Assembly (NCBI RefSeq): GCF_030272615.1 | Contig: NC_081406.1 | Span: forward strand, 184,737,770-184,801,769 | Source: Cryptomeria japonica | Lineage: Eukaryota > Streptophyta > Pinopsida > Cupressales > Cupressaceae | Direction: 5' to 3' | DNA length: 64,000 nucleotides | Shown here: positions 10,363 through 21,850 of the stretch, piece after piece | How the letters are laid out: every line of letters begins with the position of its first letter | Numbering within the stretch: the stretch's first letter is position 1 | Notes under the pieces: generated by a model | What the model saw: only the letters and a program-made list of their open reading frames with translations | What the model was told of the DNA's origin: nothing | The model's database searches: none | Program-made: the position numbers and the translations under genes

Positions 10363-12012
10363 TCAATTCTTACCTCTGTCAAACACATGACTTTCATTTC
10401 CACAAATCAAAGGTAAACTAAAGTCATCATTCACATTTGCTTGTTTAGAAACACTTCCACTTCTAATCAGCTGATCACATAAAACATAATCATCAGCATG
10501 TTCATAATCAATCAATCTTTGAAAACCAAACAAATGCTGAAAGGGATGGTCACTAGGTGACATAAGAGTGCCATACTCTTTACCATTACTTCCCAGCTGA
10601 AGTGAAAAGTGGCCTAACTTATTCTAAAAGTTGAGAACATCAGGCACATCTCTATTGCTAGTTTGCTCAAATCATGAACACTCTTCCACAATGATGGCTT
10701 GAAAACTAGAGAGGAAAACTTCCTCATAACATGACTGCAATTCATCTTCATGTGGATCACAATTTCTATCAGTCTCTTGCACAAGTAAAAACACATGATC
10801 ATCACTTATCAATGGTTCATTTCCCACTTGCAAATCTAAGAAAACTACTTCAAATCTGTCATTCTCTTTAACAACAAGATCCATACAATGCATACCAAAA
10901 TCTGAGTTCATATCAACATATGAATCTACATTATCACACCTATCAAGCATATATGCATCTTCATCTTATCAATCACTCAAATCAAATATAGGGAAAGAAT
11001 CAATACCATAAGTATCATACTTCACACCCTCAAAAACATCATCAGTATCTAAACAAGTACTAGTTGGGTGTGAGAGATTGGACACATTTTTGGATGCATA
11101 CCTATGAAGATCAGCAACTAAGAGTTTTGAAATTTGTTCACTACTTAGTGAACCTTCTTCTTCATTTTTATTTTCCTTGGCTTCATCCTCTGAGCTGTAA
11201 ACATTGTCCCAATCTAATAAGGGAATTAAATCAGCAGTGCTCAGGTCTCTATGCACATTTATTTCATCATTACAATAACTCACATCCACATCATAGCCTT
11301 TATCATGTTGCTCATAAAGTGCTGCTATATGTTGCAGCATAGTTTCATAACTTTGATTGCAAATATTTTGTGGATTGAAATTAACAATATTGTCATTCAT
11401 ATTACTCAAATCTGAAAACTCTAAAGAGTTACAATCATACACACTAGAACAACAATCTATATTTTCATCCTCCTCATACTGAGAACAAAATTTTGTATTG
11501 TCATGCTGATCATAAGAATCATTTTCAAAATCACAAGAGATATCCCTATTCACAGATTCATCTCCCTTACTCTGGTATTCACCAATTTCACTGTCAGCAT
11601 CAATATACTGAATATTATGTGTATTTTTAGATTTATTTAGCTCAATCTCATCTATCCATTCTTTGATACATGCGACACTTTCTTCTCTCAAGGTTGTAGA
11701 CCAATTAACTGAATCAGGCTCATCAAGCTCTAAAAATAACTCAATGAAAACAGACTCATGGGGTCTAGCATCAGCTGAAAGCTCATTCAATGTAGCTATA
11801 AATCTTTCATAGAAAACATATGATGACTCTTCTTTTCTTTTCCCTACTTTCCCTTTTAAAAACCAAACAACTTTATCTTGGATCTCTTGATGACATATTG
11901 CAATCTCTTTATCAATTTCTTTCAGATTTGACAAATGATTTGGAGATCTAGGAACTACATATAGATCCATCAGGTTTATAACATCTACTGAACCATTATC
12001 TTGACCATGCAT
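10363..12012 (-). pseudogene. LARD-1 unknown acidic ORF (~550 codons, three stops)
   Basis: One minus-strand frame runs from ATG 12012 to the stop at 10363. It is interrupted only by a TGA at 10969-10971, a stop at 10672-10674 and a TAG near 10621, so the ancestor encoded about 550 residues. The first 347 residues are open. The N-terminus (about residues 10-110) looks globular, with LYVVPRSPNHLSNLKEIDKEI and a Lys/Arg-rich GKVGKRKEE patch. The remainder is very rich in Asp, Glu, Asn and Ser. No zinc knuckle, protease, RT or integrase motif is visible and I do not recognise the family. Three in-frame stops with no frameshift suggest past protein-level selection. Confidence 0.6.
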
Positions 12013-12561
12013 CTTATTGTTTCATAAATTCTTTTCAAAACATATGAAATCACTAATTTTCAGAATCATGCACACTTCTCACCATATTTCTGACTGAAAA
12101 CTTATTTCAATGAAGTATGTAAATTGTAAATTTCTTTTCCTTTAAATGGTGACTATTTCACCTTATAAGGAACATATAATTTCATGAATACCTTGAGGAA
12201 TAGCTGGAGAAAATTGTTGTTGTTGTTCACTTCACCTCTGACTGAAAATTTGAAAATTCCTCCAAATCTCAGGTTCATTCTTATAGAATCACCACCTCCG
12301 TGAAGAGGAATAAATCTTAAAACTACTGATCTTCACTCTGAATTACTTTCAGATTTCTGGGTCATACCACACATAATAGAGTCACATAATACTTTCAAAT
12401 TTCAAAGCAACAAGACTTTCTAGGATACACATTTCCAAATTTCAAAATGACTTTCAGATATGTACACTTCTAAGACTCTTCCCCAAATGAATTTTGGCAC
12501 AACTCTAGGATTCGATTCAACATGAATTATTACAACACTTCCCCAGTAGTGTTGCCATTTT
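12013..12561. other. LARD-1 leader region (minus orientation)
   Basis: There is no coding signal. On the minus strand this would be the leader between the LTR and the ORF start at 12012. The end adjoining the right LTR (about 12541-12561) reads, on the minus strand, ATGGCAACACTACTGGGGA, a candidate primer-binding site. Confidence 0.45.
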
Positions 12562-14252
12562 TGTTGTTCATAAAAAATGATTAATCCAAGTATAGCTGCA
12601 ATCCTTCTATGAAATGGCCAATTTCAGCTTATGAAACACATCAGGGCTTGGACAACATAACATAGGACCCTAATTGATCCTCCTGCACTTCAGGTTATGC
12701 TAAACCTAGGGGGGACAACCTTTTGATGCATTAAATACAATGATTACAAACATCTGACTGCATCAACAATAAGAAGATAGATCATTCCACAAACTCACCA
12801 AATTTAGAAACACATTATAGATTGGCTAAATCTGTATAAACCATAGATAAAATAGAGCTTGGAATGAAAATAACACAACCCCTAAACATAAAAGGAAATA
12901 GATTTTCTTTAAATTTGTTAATCTGAAACTATCCCGAAATCTTTCAAAAACCAATGCCTTGTTCATTGGGCAGCAGAGTCACACACAGAACTGCAAAAGT
13001 GTATCCTAGTCACAAATTGGTTTTCCTTACAAGATATCCCTACATTAATACCTTATACTAATGCATTACTCAATTTATTCACAAAATCAACAGATCTGGG
13101 ACACATTCCGTTATTCATGATTGATTACAGAGTTAAAACCTTCATTGAAGGATACCCATAAACAATCACACTACCTCCTTGAAATTGACAAATTTCATCC
13201 TCCTTAAGGATTCAATTCATAATAATGAAATACATATACAAAGACAATATTGTGTGGAATTTATTCATGCCTGACACAAGTAAGACCTGCAACTAGAAAA
13301 CCACATCTACAACACTGCACTGTAACTGAAATTTTACACATTTGGGTCAAGCAATTTAGAACTGGAAGCCATGAAATCTGGAGCACTTCCTCCAAAATTC
13401 TAGAACCATTACAATGAGAAGAAAATGGGAATATGAAGAGGAGGGAAAAATATCAAAATTCATCAGCTTTTGCCAAGTGTCTTCTTTTCTAACTGGAATC
13501 CATTTTATTCCTCCTTCCCATGGAAACTTCTTTCAAAATATCCTATATCTAATAAAATTAACTACATGATTTTATTCCTTATCCCAAGAGCTTTTTGATG
13601 ATATATAATACTTGATATTTTGGGAAAACATTAGCCTCTAGGCAAATTAAACTTGAATATGGATCCATCATTTAAATTTTTTGAATTTCTCCATAATTGA
13701 AACTATATCATTTAATTTTGATTTTTCTCTCATTTCTGGCCTGACGCCCTGCCATGTGTCATCCTGCGATTTGCTAACATGGTCCACTGGGCACCAACTG
13801 GGATGACACCTCACCTTTCTCCACTTTTCTACCTCGTCATCACCACTAAACTTCCACTTGTCTACTTTCTTGTCGCCACATCATCGCCACCTCAGCGGGA
13901 CCTGCGAGCTGGACCTCCATCTGGACATGCCACCTGTCTTTCGCCATTTTGAAATGGCTAATAGATGTGCATCTTCGGGCTCCGAAATCATGTGCGCCAT
14001 CGGATCATCTTGAATCTACATGCTCTTTAACCCTTCACCATTTTGTGAAGCTTAACCGGTGAGCATCTCCCTTTCGCGAAATTGTGTCGACCGTTAGATC
14101 TTGCTGAACTTGCAGGGTCTTTAACACTTTGCTTGAGCTTTTCGCCATTTTGCGAAGGGTATTCTTCGAGCATCTTCCCTTCACGAATCAACGCGCACCG
14201 TAGATCTCTAGCAACTTGCTCACTTGTTAAGTCACCCTTTCTCTGCAAAACT

Positions 14253-16390
14253 CATCTTTCTCAGGATCCGTGCCTACGTGGGGTCCACCTGGTCACCACT
14301 TGTTGGCCTCCTTGGGAAGCGCACCCACGCATGTGGGGTCTTCTTGGGCACCCAACTAGCACCATTCGTCAAAAGCCTCTTGTGGCTTTTGACACTATAC
14401 TTGAGTGTAGCTTTACTTTTAAATGTCAATTATTCCCATTCCCCAGTGAATGTGGGATAATGCCATTTTGCCTGGTAATGTATTTTCTTAAGGTTTTGAG
14501 ACCTGCCTATAAATTTTAATGGTGCCTTTGCTACATTTTAATTTGATTAAAAGTTATTTTAATGCCCTTGTCTATTCCATCCATGTAGGGAGGATCTGGG
14601 CTCTAATCCACTTCGAGTTTTAATGACCACACCATTCTACAGGGAGGACATTGGCAGATGGCATGGAGTTTGGCACACACCTACCAAATGCATTTGTATT
14701 AGAAAATTTCTTTGGTCTTCTCAATCACCTCTAGCATGCCATAGAAGGGGATTACTGCTAGTTGCAATTTGTTTAAATTTTCACACCTTGCTTCATGCCC
14801 TCCTCACTCTCTACACAGGGGCTGCCAAATAGCTACACCTGCAACTTGCAATTTTCTTGAAAGCTTCCATTAATGATGCCCTCTTTACCCAACCACTTCC
14901 ACACATGGCAGAGGAGAGATGCTGGCATTTGCATTTACCAACTTGCATTCTGGTTGGAGTTAATATTGCATTCCCCAAATGCCACACACAAGCAAGGAGG
15001 AAATTGGCATTTGCTTATAGTTTTATATGCTCCCCAAACTCCACACAAAAAGGGGAAGATGGAAGCCTCTTCAACGCCACAGGGAAATGCTTCAGAATGC
15101 AGCAAGTGGGGGCTTTGGAATGCTTTTTGCATAGTTGAAAGCTTTTGCATAAATGTGAGAGTAATTCCACTTTGTTCTAGAATTTCTCCACTGCCATTGC
15201 TTGCAAGTTGCATCGCTTGGAAGTTTCAATGGCCTTTCTTAGTCTTCCACACTAAAATCAATGAGAATCTCTTCTGGACTAGTTGATGTATGGTGTAAGC
15301 CCAGTCCTAACATAGCCTGGTCTTCCAAACTAACTTGGTCTGCATCCAGTGGCAATGTTACAGTAACAAAAAGATATTGTGCAGCCAAGGGTGTAGAACT
15401 CGTAACAACAGTTGCCAAGTTCTTGTCTATACTGAGGCAATTTAATCCATCACCCGCAAGTGGCACATAAAAGAAGAATGAATCAACAGACAGTGCAACC
15501 ATGTATGATATAATAAAAAATATGTTCCACCTCTGAAGGAACTCATCTTGAGGATCAAATAACCTTTTCTCTTTTTTGAACAATTTAAGATCCTCTGAAA
15601 AGACTACCCTGGACACTTCATTTACCAATGAACATCCATTTAAATATTCTAAACTTCTCTCAGTGAACCAAGTTGCCAATAAAATCAATCCACGAGCATA
15701 ATCTAGGTCAGGCCCCAAAGTGGGTCCAACTAATTTTTTTTTTCGTTTTCATTTTTGGATCATCAAAATTTCAGGCGCCTGCACCACATTTTCGTATTTA
15801 ATTACAACTTTTAGGTGCCTGTGCCACATTTTCATATTTAATCGCAAAGACATAATTTTCAAACTGATCAAAACACCTTTCTAGACCATGCCATCTGACA
15901 GGCATGTACTCTGATATACAAGCATGAACTCTACCAAGTGGTTTCTCAAGAAGAATCCTGAGTGAAGAGATATTAATTGTCAAAAATAACCAACTGGCTT
16001 TGTCAACACTGCAGACTTGATGAAGTCAATGTGCAGGCAACACATGATGCTTTTCTTAAAAATATCAAACGACCTCCGTAGACCCTCAAATCTGAGACAT
16101 AGGTACCTTTAAGTACATATCAAAACTTAGAATTCTTAGTTTGATGAAAATTCTGACTTGGTGCAAATGGTATGCTCATGAAAACAACTACTTTAACTGA
16201 TACAACATTGAAAGTACGGATCACTGAAACAGATGGCCTAAGAAACCCTTTTGAAAACCGATTAAATGGATTGGCAGGAGCTTGAAACTACAAACATAGC
16301 TTGTCATTTATACAAACAATATCCTAGAACAAAAATTTTGTCATGACACTTATTGAGGTAACTTTTACACTTATGCAAAATAGGGCTCCG
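14253..16390 (-). other. Extra segment in LARD-1 LTR carrying a gene fragment
   Basis: This segment is absent from the left LTR. It is more GC-rich than its surroundings at the left (about 14260-14360) and contains a channel-gene fragment on the minus strand. At about 15765-15840 a diverged tandem repeat of about 50 bp occurs, each unit starting AGGYGCCTG and containing CCACATTTTC. Apart from the channel-like part I see no confident gene. The lack of terminal repeats or a target duplication leaves the transfer mechanism open. Confidence 0.6.
15239..15718 (-). pseudogene. Fragment resembling plant cyclic-nucleotide-gated channel
   Basis: A 159-codon minus-strand frame contains, at about residues 40-105 (roughly 15400-15605), KRLFDPQDEFLQRWN followed by a hydrophobic stretch IISYMVALSVDSFFFYVP and CLSIDKNLA. 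This order (DPQ..FLQRWN, first membrane helix with ALSVDPLFFY, then CLGIDRKLA) is the start of the transmembrane domain of plant CNGC channels, which conduct cations at membranes. Before and after this block the similarity is lost, so only about one exon's worth is present. It is a captured fragment, not a working gene. The family call rests on recognised motifs, not a database search. Confidence 0.6.
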
Positions 16391-16877
16391 ACTAGCAACT
16401 GAAACAGGGACTTGTCAAACCATACCAATTGAAAACAGATTGAGCTTTGAAAATTGAGAAAATGGATTCATAAAGACTTGAAAATTTGCATGATGATTCA
16501 CATTTATGCATAGAATTGAATCCATTTTGAATTTGACCATGATGATCAAGAGGGAAAAAGTTATAAGAGCTCAAAGTAGGCTACTTGGTAAAATCTGCAT
16601 TTCCACCTAAAATGCACTTTTAGCTCACCCCTTGAAATGGGTACCTGATAAATTGATCCAAACTGAAATCTGAAATTTGCACATCACTACACAGGCCAAA
16701 TGAAAGGTGTACAACAAGTTTCCAAAGCCTTACCCTTTGAAAATCAATTGGCTCCATTTTACCCTCTCTAACTAGGCCACCTGAATGAGATTAGGTGCCT
16801 TTCTGAAATTGCAATAGCAAAATTTTTCGAAATGGGGCTCAAAACTTGACTCAAATTTAATGAGTCCCAACAGGAGG

Positions 16878-17540
16878 AACCTTAAGTGAAGATGACATTG
16901 TTTCTAAAGTTTTAAGAGCTTTGCCACTAGCATATAAAATGAATGTTACTGCTATAAATGAATTGAGAACAATGCCTAATGCATCAGTATCTAGAGACAC
17001 CTTGGTTGGAAAACTTTCAGCTTTTGAAATTGAGGAATTTGGTCCTGTTGCTACTTCTAAGACATATCTAGCTTTCAAGGCATCACCATCATCTGCAGCA
17101 TCATCATCATCTAAGAAATCTGATTGGAAAGCCTTTTATGCAAGAGAACTTGAAGAAAGCAGGAGAGAAAATGAAGAACATGAAGAACTTGAAGCACTAT
17201 TTGCAAGAAAAATGCCTAAAGGTCCAATTGGAAATAAGTATGAAGGTAAAGCACCCCTTAAATATTTTAACTATAATAAGATTGGTCCTATGGCTTCTAG
17301 ATGTCCTGATAGACATGCAAGATTAAGAGAAGAAGCTAAGAGATCATATAAGCCTAACCCTGATTATTAGAAATACAAGTTTAAGAAGAATAAAGACAAA
17401 TCTTGTTATTATTTTGATGAAGGAGTTACTGATTATTCTGATGAGGATCTGGGAGATAATGGATGGGCTTTTGTTGCTATAACAGAAGATCAACTGACAC
17501 CTACTGTTCAACCAGTAGAGCATGCCCTGACAACTAAAGT
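16878..17540 (+). pseudogene. gag: RLC-2 gag, C-terminal part
   Basis: The frame resumes after LARD-1 with LPLAYKMNVTAINELR and a Ser/Lys-rich linker. The zinc knuckle at about 17260-17305 is ruined: both leading Cys are Tyr or Asn-Tyr and the His is Pro (FNYNKIGPMASRC). A stop lies at 17368-17370, and an acidic tail leads to the protease. RLC-1 has the intact version at 2462-2503. Confidence 0.87.
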
Positions 17541-18960
17541 TGAAGATAAGGATGAATGGATTATTGATTCAGGATGTTCACATCACATGACTAGTGATAA
17601 GAGTAAATTCTTAACCTTTTAGGAATACAATGGAGGTTTAGTAAGATTTGGAGATGATAAAGCTTGTTTAATCAAAGGAAAAGGCACTATATCTTTTGAT
17701 GGTAAGCACAATACTGATAATGTTTACTATGTTGAAGGTTTGAAGCATAATCTTTTGAGTGTTGGTCAATTAGTTGAGAAAGGATTTCAGTTACAATTCA
17801 AGAATGGTAAATACAAAATCATAAACAAAACTGGTTTGGAAATTGCCACCGGTAATCAAACTAGAGGGAATATCTTTCATTTGAACAACAATAAGAAAGC
17901 ATGTTTGACTGCACATATTGATGAAAGTTGGTTATGGCATAAGAGACTTTGTCATGTAAATTTTGATTGCATTGTGAAAATCAGCACAACTAAGGCTGTA
18001 AGAGATTTACCTAAGATTGTTAAACCTCACAATCCGGTATGTAAGGAATGTCAATTTGGAAAGCAAGTCAGAGAAACTTTCAAGAGTATTTTAGAGAAGT
18101 CTAACAATATTCTTGATTTAATTCATACTGATTTATGTGGACCAACAAGAACTAGAAGTATAGAAGGAGATAGGTATTTTATGCTAATCATTGATGACTA
18201 TTCTAGAATGTGTTGGGTTACATTTCTTAGAGAAAAATCTGAAGCATGTGGGAAATTCAAACTATCCAAGGTGATGGTAGAGAATGAAACTGACAAGAAA
18301 ATCAAATGTTTGAGATCAAATCAAGTAGGTGAATTTACATCTAAGGAATTTAATGCATTTTGTGAAGTGAATGGGATCAGAAGACAGTTATCAGCACCCT
18401 AGATACCCCAGCAAAATGGAGTTGTTGAAAGGAAAAAACAAACTATCTTGGATGTAGCCAGAAGTATGATATCAGAAGCAAATCTACCTCATATATACTG
18501 GAGAGAGGCGGTCAATATAAAAGTTTATACATTCAACAGAGTTCACATTAGAGGTGAAACCGGTAAGACCCCACATGAACTATGGTTTGGTAATACTCCT
18601 ACTCTTAAATATTTCAGAATATTCAGAAGTAAATTCTATATTAGAAGAGATGAGTATATTGGCAAATTTGATCCTAGAAGTGATGAAGGAATATTTCTTG
18701 GTTATTCATCTAAGAGCAAGGCATATAGATGTTTTAACATGAGATTGCAGAAAATTGTTGAGAGTGCAAATGTGAAGATTGATGAACAGTTTAGAGGAAA
18801 TTCAAGGTACACAGACTCTAAACCGACAATAGAGATAATCACAAATGAACCTACTGTGAATACACCAGTACAGAATGGTGATCCAGTTACACCGGCATCA
18901 TCTAAGGATTCAACAGTCGTTGAAGAACAAGAGAAAGTAAAAACACCCTGGTATGTAAGA
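17541..18960 (+). pseudogene. pol: RLC-2 protease and integrase, degraded
   Basis: The protease active site WIIDSGCSHHM is intact at about 17557-17590. The GAG-pre-integrase motif WLWHKRLCHVNF (about 17929) and the integrase zinc region with CKECQFGKQ follow. In the integrase core the first Asp (HTDLCGP, about 18130) and the Glu (NGVVERK, about 18430) remain, but the second Asp has become Asn (RSNQVGEF, about 18320). A TAG at 18400-18402 replaces the Gln of SAPQ.P. Two long open stretches (17740-18402 and 18448-19194) remain. Confidence 0.9.
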
Positions 18961-20571
18961 TTAAATCATTCTGAAGATCAGATAATTCGAAACAAATTTC
19001 AAGGATTTATGACTAGAGGAAGATTGGCAAATGAAGAGGTATGTCTTATTTCTCAAATTGAACCTACATCAATTAATGAGGCATGTGAAGATAAGTATTG
19101 GATTAAAGCTATGGAAGATGAATTGGAACAAATTGAAAGGAATAACACTTGGTCATTAGTTCCCTGCCCTAAGACAAAATGTAATTGGAACTAAATGGGT
19201 TTTCAGAAATAAACTTAATGAAGATGGTAAGGTAATAAGAAACAAAGCAAGATTAGTGTGTAATGGATATTCACAGAAAGAAGGAATTGATTACAATGAA
19301 ACCTTTGTACTGGTAGCTAAAAATGAGGCAGTCAAACTTTTATTGGCTTTTGCAGCACACAAGAACTATAAAGTATATCAAATGGATGTTAAATGTGCAT
19401 TTGTGTATGGAGATCTTGAAGAAGAAGTTTATATTGAACAACCTGATGGATTTTCTTTGACAGATAACAAAGACATGGTTTGCAGATTAAGGAAAGCTTT
19501 ATATGGACCAAAACAAGCTTTGAGAGCTTGGTATGCTATATTGGACAAATATCTTTTAAAGTTTGGATACACTAAAGGTAATGTTGATAGCAATCTATAC
19601 TACAAAGTGACTAATGATGAAATCTTGGTTATTGAAGTTTTTGTTTATGATATAATCTTTGGAGGAGAAGATGGATTGTGTAAAGACTTTTCTAACAAAA
19701 TACAACAAGAATTTGAAATGTCTATGATTGGAGAGATAAAATTCTTTTTAGGATTGCAGATTTCATAGACTGATAAAGGTATATTCCTATGTCAATCTAA
19801 GTACTTGAAGGAATTACTAAAGAAATTTGGAATGGAAAACTATAAAGCGGTAAGCACACCTATGACTACAACTAATAAATTATCTTTGAAGGATGAATGA
19901 ACACATGTTAATCCAACTAGATACAAGTCTATGATAGGAGGTTTACTATATTTGACACTAACAAGACCTGATATTATGAATGCAGTATGTATTGTTTCAA
20001 TATTTTAGAGTAATCCTAAAGAAAATCATGAATCAGTAGTGAAAAGGATTTTCTGGTACCTACAAGGCACTACAAATCTTGGTTTATGGTATCCCAGAGA
20101 TGAAAATTTTGATTTATGTGCATACACAGATGCTATTTGGGTAGGAGATGTGGATGATAGAAAAAGCACCACCGGCGGAGCATTTTTTCTTGGTAGCAGA
20201 CTAATTTCATGGTTGAGCAAGAAATAAAGTTGTACAAGTCTATCAATAACAGAATCAGAATATGTTGTAGCATCAACTAATTGTACATAGGTATTATGGA
20301 TCAAACAAATATTGATGGAGATAAAGGTAAAATCCAAGGAACCTATAACTATTTACTATGATAATATGGAAGCAATTGATACATTAAAGAACCTAGTATT
20401 TCACTCTAAGACTAAACATGTTTCTATCAAATTCAATTTTCTAAAAGAGAATGTTGAAGCAAAAGAAGTGAAATTGGTTTATGTGAATACTAAAGAGCAG
20501 ATTGTAGATACTTTTGCAAAGCCTTTGCCTAAGGAGACTTTTGAATATCTCAGAGAGAAACTTAGAGTCAG
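18961..20571 (+). pseudogene. pol: RLC-2 reverse transcriptase and RNase H, degraded
   Basis: The RT is recognisable from YWIKAMEDEL and NNTWSLVP, then a frameshift near 19185, then [19 protein letters not shown] and ALYGPKQALRAWY. The catalytic box reads FVYDI (about 19640), with the first Asp replaced by Tyr. TAG at 19766-19768 stands where RLC-1 has CAG. RNase H continues with RKSTTGGAFFLG, ESEYV and DTFAKPLPKETF, with a TAA at about 20225 and a TAG at 20288-20290. At 20572 the sequence jumps straight into the middle of the LTR, so the 3' end of the element was deleted. Confidence 0.9.
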
Positions 20572-20714
20572 TGGATTTAACCATCCAATTGTAGTCAGTG
20601 TGACTCTCATTTTTTGATTGGGCAGTGAGCTCCAGGCAGCTGGCCTTTCTGCATGTGCAGAATCCATATTGTACACACATATTATCTATAGTAGTATCAT
20701 TTGATTATGGGTAA
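20572..20714 (+). mobile_element. RLC-2 3' LTR remnant, first piece
   Basis: It matches 7068-7206 of the 5' LTR nearly base for base (GGATTTAACCATCC through GATTATGGGTAA). It is cut at 20714 by the hAT element, whose target duplication ATGGGTAA is the last 8 bp. Confidence 0.9.
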
Positions 20715-20887
20715 CAGGGAAAACTTTAAGAAACCCCCCACTTGGACAAGGTATAAAAACCTAGTGAAAGTTGTATAATTTTGAGGAAAATTTTAATTTT
20801 ACTGGTCAATTTTTGTGGTTTACGAAGAAAAATAAAAATCTCCATTAGCAAATTCGCTGTGATCGCTCAAAGTTTGTGAAAAATCCT

Positions 20888-21110
20888 AGCAAATTGTAAT
20901 GTTTTTAAAACCCAAAAAATATTTGCATGGGCGAATTGTAATGTTTTTAAAACCAGAAAAATATTTGCATTGGCGATTTCAACCTATTTTCAAACCATTA
21001 AAAAAAATATTGGCAATTTCAACATATTTTCAAACCATAAAAATTAAATATTGGTGATTTCAAGCTATTTTCAAACCATTAAAAAAAAATATTGGTAATT
21101 TCAGGATATT
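20888..21110. repeat. hAT left subterminal tandem repeats
   Basis: Two copies of a ~47-bp unit (AATTGTAATGTTTTTAAAAC...) are followed by about three copies of a ~45-bp unit (ATTTCAACCTATTTTCAAAC...). The units are separated by GGCGA or GGCAA. Subterminal repeats are transposase-binding sites in characterised hAT elements; here that role is inferred. Confidence 0.7.
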
Positions 21111-21850
21111 AACCTTAAGTCATTAAAACACGTGGCACACAGTCGTCAGCTCTCTGCTTGGAAGACTGCCCATTAGGGCATCTCACGACCTAGCGACAAG
21201 TCCTTATGACTCTCTCTATCTCCAACTCGCAAGCTGAAAATGCTAAGCCTTCATAACCTCAATATCTAGCAACTGAGGGAAACTGAACTGCCACTCACCA
21301 ATTCTCGACCACAAAATGTTAAGTCCTCGTCACTATAGCGACTTGGAGATAGTGGTAACTTTAACCCTTGTCACGTACTCGCCAACATAAATTTGTTTAT
21401 CTCTTAACAACTAGCACTTCACTCGCAAGCTCGTGGCTTGATCTGGTTTTCAGACATTTAACTTCGCGAGCTGGTAATAACCATTAAACCTAACCACAAA
21501 CTATCTAGTCACTAGCTCATGACCTAAAAATGCTAACATTAAACAAACATGAGAGCTAGCAACAACTGTATGAAATGAGTTACTTGCTAACTCTCGTGGC
21601 TATAATATATGACATCAGACCAACTCGAGACCTCATGACCAAAGCAATTTCACTAACAATCTCCAACTCAGTAACATAAAATGCTAACACCCAAAAAGCT
21701 AGAGACCTCGAGATGTAAACCCAAACCAACTTGTCACCAGCTCACAGCTTGATCACATATTTAGACATTTTGCCTCATGAGTTGGCGATAACTATAAAAC
21801 TTAACCACAAACTATCTGGTCACTAGCCTGTAACCTAAAATTTTTAAGGC
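21111..21850. repeat. GCGAGCT-rich repeat block, left side
   Basis: The block is scattered with variants of ACTCGCAAGCTCG and GCGAGCTGG. A unit of about 120 bp at 21422-21540 recurs at about 21728-21845 (shared CATTTAACTTCGCGAGYTGG-like and CACAAACTATCTRGTCACTAG segments). The part 21580-21725 matches 29405-29570 (CTAACTCTCGTGGCTATAAT and following), a direct repeat flanking the intervening gene. It may be a degenerate LTR or a subterminal repeat of the host transposon. Confidence 0.6.

Larger units (their letters stand above)
7961..16872 (-). mobile_element. LARD-1: pol-less LTR retroelement inserted in RLC-2 gag
   Basis: The element is bounded by near-identical long direct repeats, 7961-10136 and 12562-16872, and flanked by GGAGG on both sides (7956-7960 and 16873-16877). 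Removing it restores the RLC-2 gag frame. The internal region is only about 2.4 kb and holds no reverse transcriptase, integrase or recognisable gag, just one long acidic ORF on the minus strand. I place the element on the minus strand because of that ORF and because TGGCAACACTACTGGGGA directly follows the minus-strand LTR end, resembling gypsy-type primer sites. This fits the LARD class of large retrotransposon derivatives. Confidence 0.8.
12562..16872 (-). mobile_element. LARD-1 LTR (right copy) with ~2.1 kb extra DNA
   Basis: It begins TGTTGTTCATAAAA and ends GAGTCCCAACA directly before the GGAGG duplication. It aligns with the left LTR over 12562-14252 and again from about 16391, with a few percent mismatch. 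Between them lie about 2,138 bp absent from the left copy, either inserted here or deleted there. The junction is at GCAAAACTCA and CTAGCAACTG with no clear target duplication. Confidence 0.82.

Noticed and set aside
14082-15286. Several overlapping plus-strand ORFs of 69-145 codons
   Set aside because: They overlap in different frames, lack recognisable motifs and lie in the extra LTR segment; probably chance.
14253-16390. Helitron as the vehicle of the channel fragment (starts TC, CTAG near the right junction)
   Set aside because: The insertion point is not A|T, and no 3' hairpin precedes CTAG. The CTAG is shared by the uninterrupted LTR.
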